From NCBI GenBank assembly GCA_002361175.1, contig DESG01000095.1, positions 1-7,702 of the forward strand: a DNA stretch of 7,702 nucleotides. Direction: 5' to 3'. Source of the DNA: Lachnoclostridium sp. UBA3320. Lineage in GTDB: Bacteria; Bacillota; Clostridia; Lachnospirales; Lachnospiraceae. Numbering within the stretch: the first letter of the stretch is position 1; every line of letters starts with the position of its first letter. The notes beneath the pieces are model-generated. The model saw only the letters and a list, made by a program, of their open reading frames with translations, ran no database searches and was not told where the DNA came from. Shown piece after piece: positions 5,507-7,702 of the stretch. The translations under genes were made by a program, and so were the position numbers.

Positions 5507-7489
5507 CTATTTTATCTCAATCCAGTAATTGGTATTAAATAATCCATTTTTAATATCGTCTTTTTCATCAGAATGATGATATTCTACACCAAGTTGATAC
5601 CTGCCTTTTTCTAAACTATTTAGTGGAACTAATACAGTATAAGAGTGATCTTTAAAAATTTTTGTAAGCTGTTTTGTATCGTCAAAATACTGTATATATG
5701 TGTGATTGTCATTATATAAAAATACTTTTAATAAATTATGGTCTTTGCACACTATTTGCAATAAATTTCCATAAAGACTAAAACGTAAATCTTTTTTAAA
5801 TTCATCTGTCAGACACTTTTCTTTATCAAATTTTGCAGGCAGACCTTCTGAAAGCACGGGTTCATAAAGCTTACCAGAACATATAGGAATATTTTTATTA
5901 AATGTGCTCTGTATGCTTTTTAAATTAAAATCTATAAATTTTGCAATAAAGTAATCATTAGTGCATGAAATATCAGTTATACATTCGTTAGTATCGTAAT
6001 CAAACCCCATAATTTTTGCACGACTGTCTATTTCTTCATCTTTTATATTGGCACACATAGCATATATACAATTACTTTCTTTGTCAAACTCTACGTTTGA
6101 ACGTGTAATTGAAAGCGGCACAGGGATAAATTTATCCATTTTAGCTGTCATATTAATTTCATCTATCGTAAAAACCATTATATTAGACTTTTTCACATCA
6201 TCAAAATAATCTACAGGTCTGCGGTTGGCTGTATGATTATCAAATAGTGCAATGCGCACTTTCTTTACATTATCTGTATTTATCCGTTCCAGAATTTTGA
6301 CACCATGTTGCTGAAAAAACCATTTAATATCTGTATCTGGTTTTAAGACTTTATCTGCCTGTGCTGTATTTTTATAAAATGTTGGATTAGCAAGAATCCA
6401 CACTAACTTATTTGTCTTTAAATCTATCTTAGCTATTGTGTGTATATTCCTATAAGAAACGATTACTGCATCTTCCTCTGGAATATACTCAAATGAATTT
6501 AGATGTGCCCAGTCATACCGAGTTACGTATGTGTCATCAAAAAGTTTATTTGTATTTACAAACCTTATGGATTTGCCTGTAATTTTGTCAAGTTCATCAA
6601 TAGAATTTTCCATATAGGTATCATATCTTGAGCTTGTTGCTATTAATATATTACCATCATTTCCTTTTGAAATTGCCCAATGGTGAAATCCAGATTCATG
6701 AAATATATTTCTGTGAATACGTCCCAGAAAATCCATTTCATATGCAAAAACTGAATGCGCATTGCCATAATTAGGGCGTCTCATTCGCTTGTCAGGAACA
6801 AGTATATGTCCATTAGAAAGCATATGTACACCATATGGGTGTACAGGCATAGTAAGATACCACCGAATATTTCCATGGTCATCAAACGCATAATTTACTT
6901 CGCTGTAACCTCCTGTTGCCATAAGAAATGGAGTACTTAATGGCCTGTATTTTTTTATGGAGATACAGTTCCTTAGAAGCGGTCCTGTTCTTGGAATCTT
7001 TATCCTTATTGTATGGCTGCCTATTTCATTGTCATTTTTATCGAGCAGTGAGTATTTTATAATATTGATAGTGCCATCAAACATACCGAGTACAGGAACT
7101 TGATGCTTATCTGTTAAGGTTTCATCGCAGTTGGTATAATCTTTAGAGCCTCGTATGCCCTTAATAGTATACTTTACTTTACATGGTGTTTCTGTGTTAA
7201 ATATAAGCAGCCCTGATAATGGTGAATACTTAAAAGGGTTGATTATAAATAATGCATTGTCAAATGTATAGCGGCGTTTATTTAGTATATTTTCTATAAC
7301 AATGTCTTTCCTTCTGCTGATATCAGCAGTAAATCTTGACTGCCGTTCAATATTTGACGAATAATTGCGTCCATCAATATAAGGTTCATTTATATTTAGT
7401 GCCTCTGACCTAAGCCATTCTTCATATTGGACATTAACATTATAAATATGTTTTTTCAATGTATTTATTATGCGTTTTTTAATTGCCAT
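5507..7489 (-). CDS. Aryl-sulfate sulfotransferase (AssT family), no signal peptide
   Basis: AssT enzymes move a sulfuryl group from one phenolic sulfate to another phenol without PAPS, through a sulfo-histidine. This product (660 residues; the E. coli enzyme has about 600) shows the family layout: an N-terminal beta domain (about 75-165, NPFKYSPLSGLLIF and VPVLGMFDG), then a propeller with repeated short motifs. Likely active-site residues by motif match are H269/H270 (FHHWAI), H329 and N331 (DWAHLNSFEY), R347 (VSYRNIH) and H395 (QQHGVKIL, the expected sulfo-histidine), followed by FDN at 416-418. Residues from about 540 form an extra C-terminal beta-rich part. The N-terminus (MAIKKRIINTLKKHIYNV) is basic but has no hydrophobic core, so a cytoplasmic place is likely, unlike the periplasmic E. 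coli enzyme. There is no cysteine between 175 and 474, so the active-site-side disulfide of the E. coli enzyme is missing. No thiol oxidase gene is adjacent. The acceptor substrate is unknown. Confidence 0.85.
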   Translation of the reverse strand: MAIKKRIINTLKKHIYNVNVQYEEWLRSEALNINEPYIDGRNYSSNIERQSRFTADISRRKDIVIENILNKRRYTFDNALFIINPFKYSPLSGLLIFNTETPCKVKYTIKGIRGSKDYTNCDETLTDKHQVPVLGMFDGTINIIKYSLLDKNDNEIGSHTIRIKIPRTGPLLRNCISIKKYRPLSTPFLMATGGYSEVNYAFDDHGNIRWYLTMPVHPYGVHMLSNGHILVPDKRMRRPNYGNAHSVFAYEMDFLGRIHRNIFHESGFHHWAISKGNDGNILIATSSRYDTYMENSIDELDKITGKSIRFVNTNKLFDDTYVTRYDWAHLNSFEYIPEEDAVIVSYRNIHTIAKIDLKTNKLVWILANPTFYKNTAQADKVLKPDTDIKWFFQQHGVKILERINTDNVKKVRIALFDNHTANRRPVDYFDDVKKSNIMVFTIDEINMTAKMDKFIPVPLSITRSNVEFDKESNCIYAMCANIKDEEIDSRAKIMGFDYDTNECITDISCTNDYFIAKFIDFNLKSIQSTFNKNIPICSGKLYEPVLSEGLPAKFDKEKCLTDEFKKDLRFSLYGNLLQIVCKDHNLLKVFLYNDNHTYIQYFDDTKQLTKIFKDHSYTVLVPLNSLEKGRYQLGVEYHHSDEKDDIKNGLFNTNYWIEIK

Positions 7490-7505
7490 CCATTGCTGTC
7501 CTCCT
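7487..7505 (-). promoter_or_regulatory. Strong ribosome binding site with two overlapping ATG codons
   Basis: On the minus strand AGGAGG (7505-7500) is followed by ACAGCA and then ATGGATGG. The first ATG (7493) is 6 bases from the site but opens only ATG-GAT-GGC-AAT-TAA (M-D-G-N). The second ATG (7489), 10 bases away, starts the sulfotransferase. The better-placed ATG is the decoy, which could lower or couple expression. Confidence 0.6.
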
Positions 7506-7545
7506 GATAAAAATCAATATTTTTTTCCACATTTTTCTATTTTAC

Positions 7546-7574
7546 TTGACAATTTTATAAAAGTTTTTTGTCAA
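7546..7574. repeat. Inverted repeat in the sulfotransferase leader (possible operator)
   Basis: TTGACAA (7546-7552) and TTGTCAA (7568-7574) are perfect 7-bp inverted arms about 22 bases centre to centre, or two helical turns. This suits a dimeric regulator binding one face of the DNA. An alternative 6-bp hairpin, AGTTTT (7562-7567) with AAAACT (7573-7578), overlaps the right arm. Each arm resembles a -35 box, but no matching -10 box lies 16-18 bases away on either strand. Confidence 0.4.
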
Positions 7575-7665
7575 AACTAAGGTTATTTTGTGGCACTTCA
7601 ATAATATTACAGATATATATGCAATAAAAAATTCTAATAATAGTATAATGTAAAATTTAAGATAA

Positions 7666-7694
7666 ATTCTAGGTAAATTATGGTTAATATTCAA
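7666..7694 (-). promoter_or_regulatory. Candidate promoter for the sulfotransferase gene
   Basis: On the minus strand TTGAAT (7694-7689) lies 17 bases from TAGAAT (7671-7666, 5 of 6 to the -10 consensus). It would give a leader of about 170 bases that carries the inverted repeat at 7546-7574. The whole stretch 7506-7702 is very AT-rich and has no gene, so a chance match is possible. Confidence 0.35.
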
Positions 7695-7702
7695 TTATTC
7701 AA

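Overview
The window is low-GC, AT-rich bacterial DNA. Several coding stretches have only about 20-25% G+C by hand count. Clear Shine-Dalgarno sites (GGAAAGGA, AGGAGG), sigma-A-like promoters and the mix of gene families suggest a member of the Bacillota, most likely an anaerobic gut clostridium. That placement is an inference from composition and gene content; no marker gene is present.

Layout from left to right. (1) A 227-base leader holds a good promoter (TTGAGT-N17-TATAAT) with a 7-bp inverted repeat over its -35 box. (2) A plus-strand gene of about 929 codons encodes an MmeI-type (type IIL) restriction-modification protein, with endonuclease, adenine methyltransferase and target-recognition parts in one chain. 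(3) A 370-base gap before the next gene is not empty. It holds a nested stem-loop that buries a Shine-Dalgarno sequence. It also holds the decayed C-terminal end of a C5-cytosine DNA methyltransferase: the IQTFPD and YKQIGNA motifs are still legible, interrupted by three in-frame stops. (4) A plus-strand MATE-family multidrug/cation antiporter follows, closed by a strong intrinsic terminator. (5) On the minus strand lies a toxin-antitoxin pair: an intact AbrB/MazE-type antitoxin with its own good promoter, and a PIN-domain toxin cut to about half length. (6) The right side is a large minus-strand gene for an aryl-sulfate sulfotransferase (AssT family) without a signal peptide, preceded by a long AT-rich leader containing an inverted repeat.

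The left and middle parts read as a small, partly eroded defence/accessory island: one apparently complete single-protein restriction-modification system, the scar of a second methyltransferase, and a half-deleted toxin-antitoxin module whose base composition (about 40-47% G+C in sampled 100-base stretches) differs from its neighbours. The MATE and AssT genes are metabolic or transport cargo with no visible functional link to the defence genes. I see no RNA gene, CRISPR array or complete insertion sequence. I do not see a convincing wholly new system. The most distinctive items are the methyltransferase ghost with its SD-masking hairpin and the antitoxin paired with a broken toxin.
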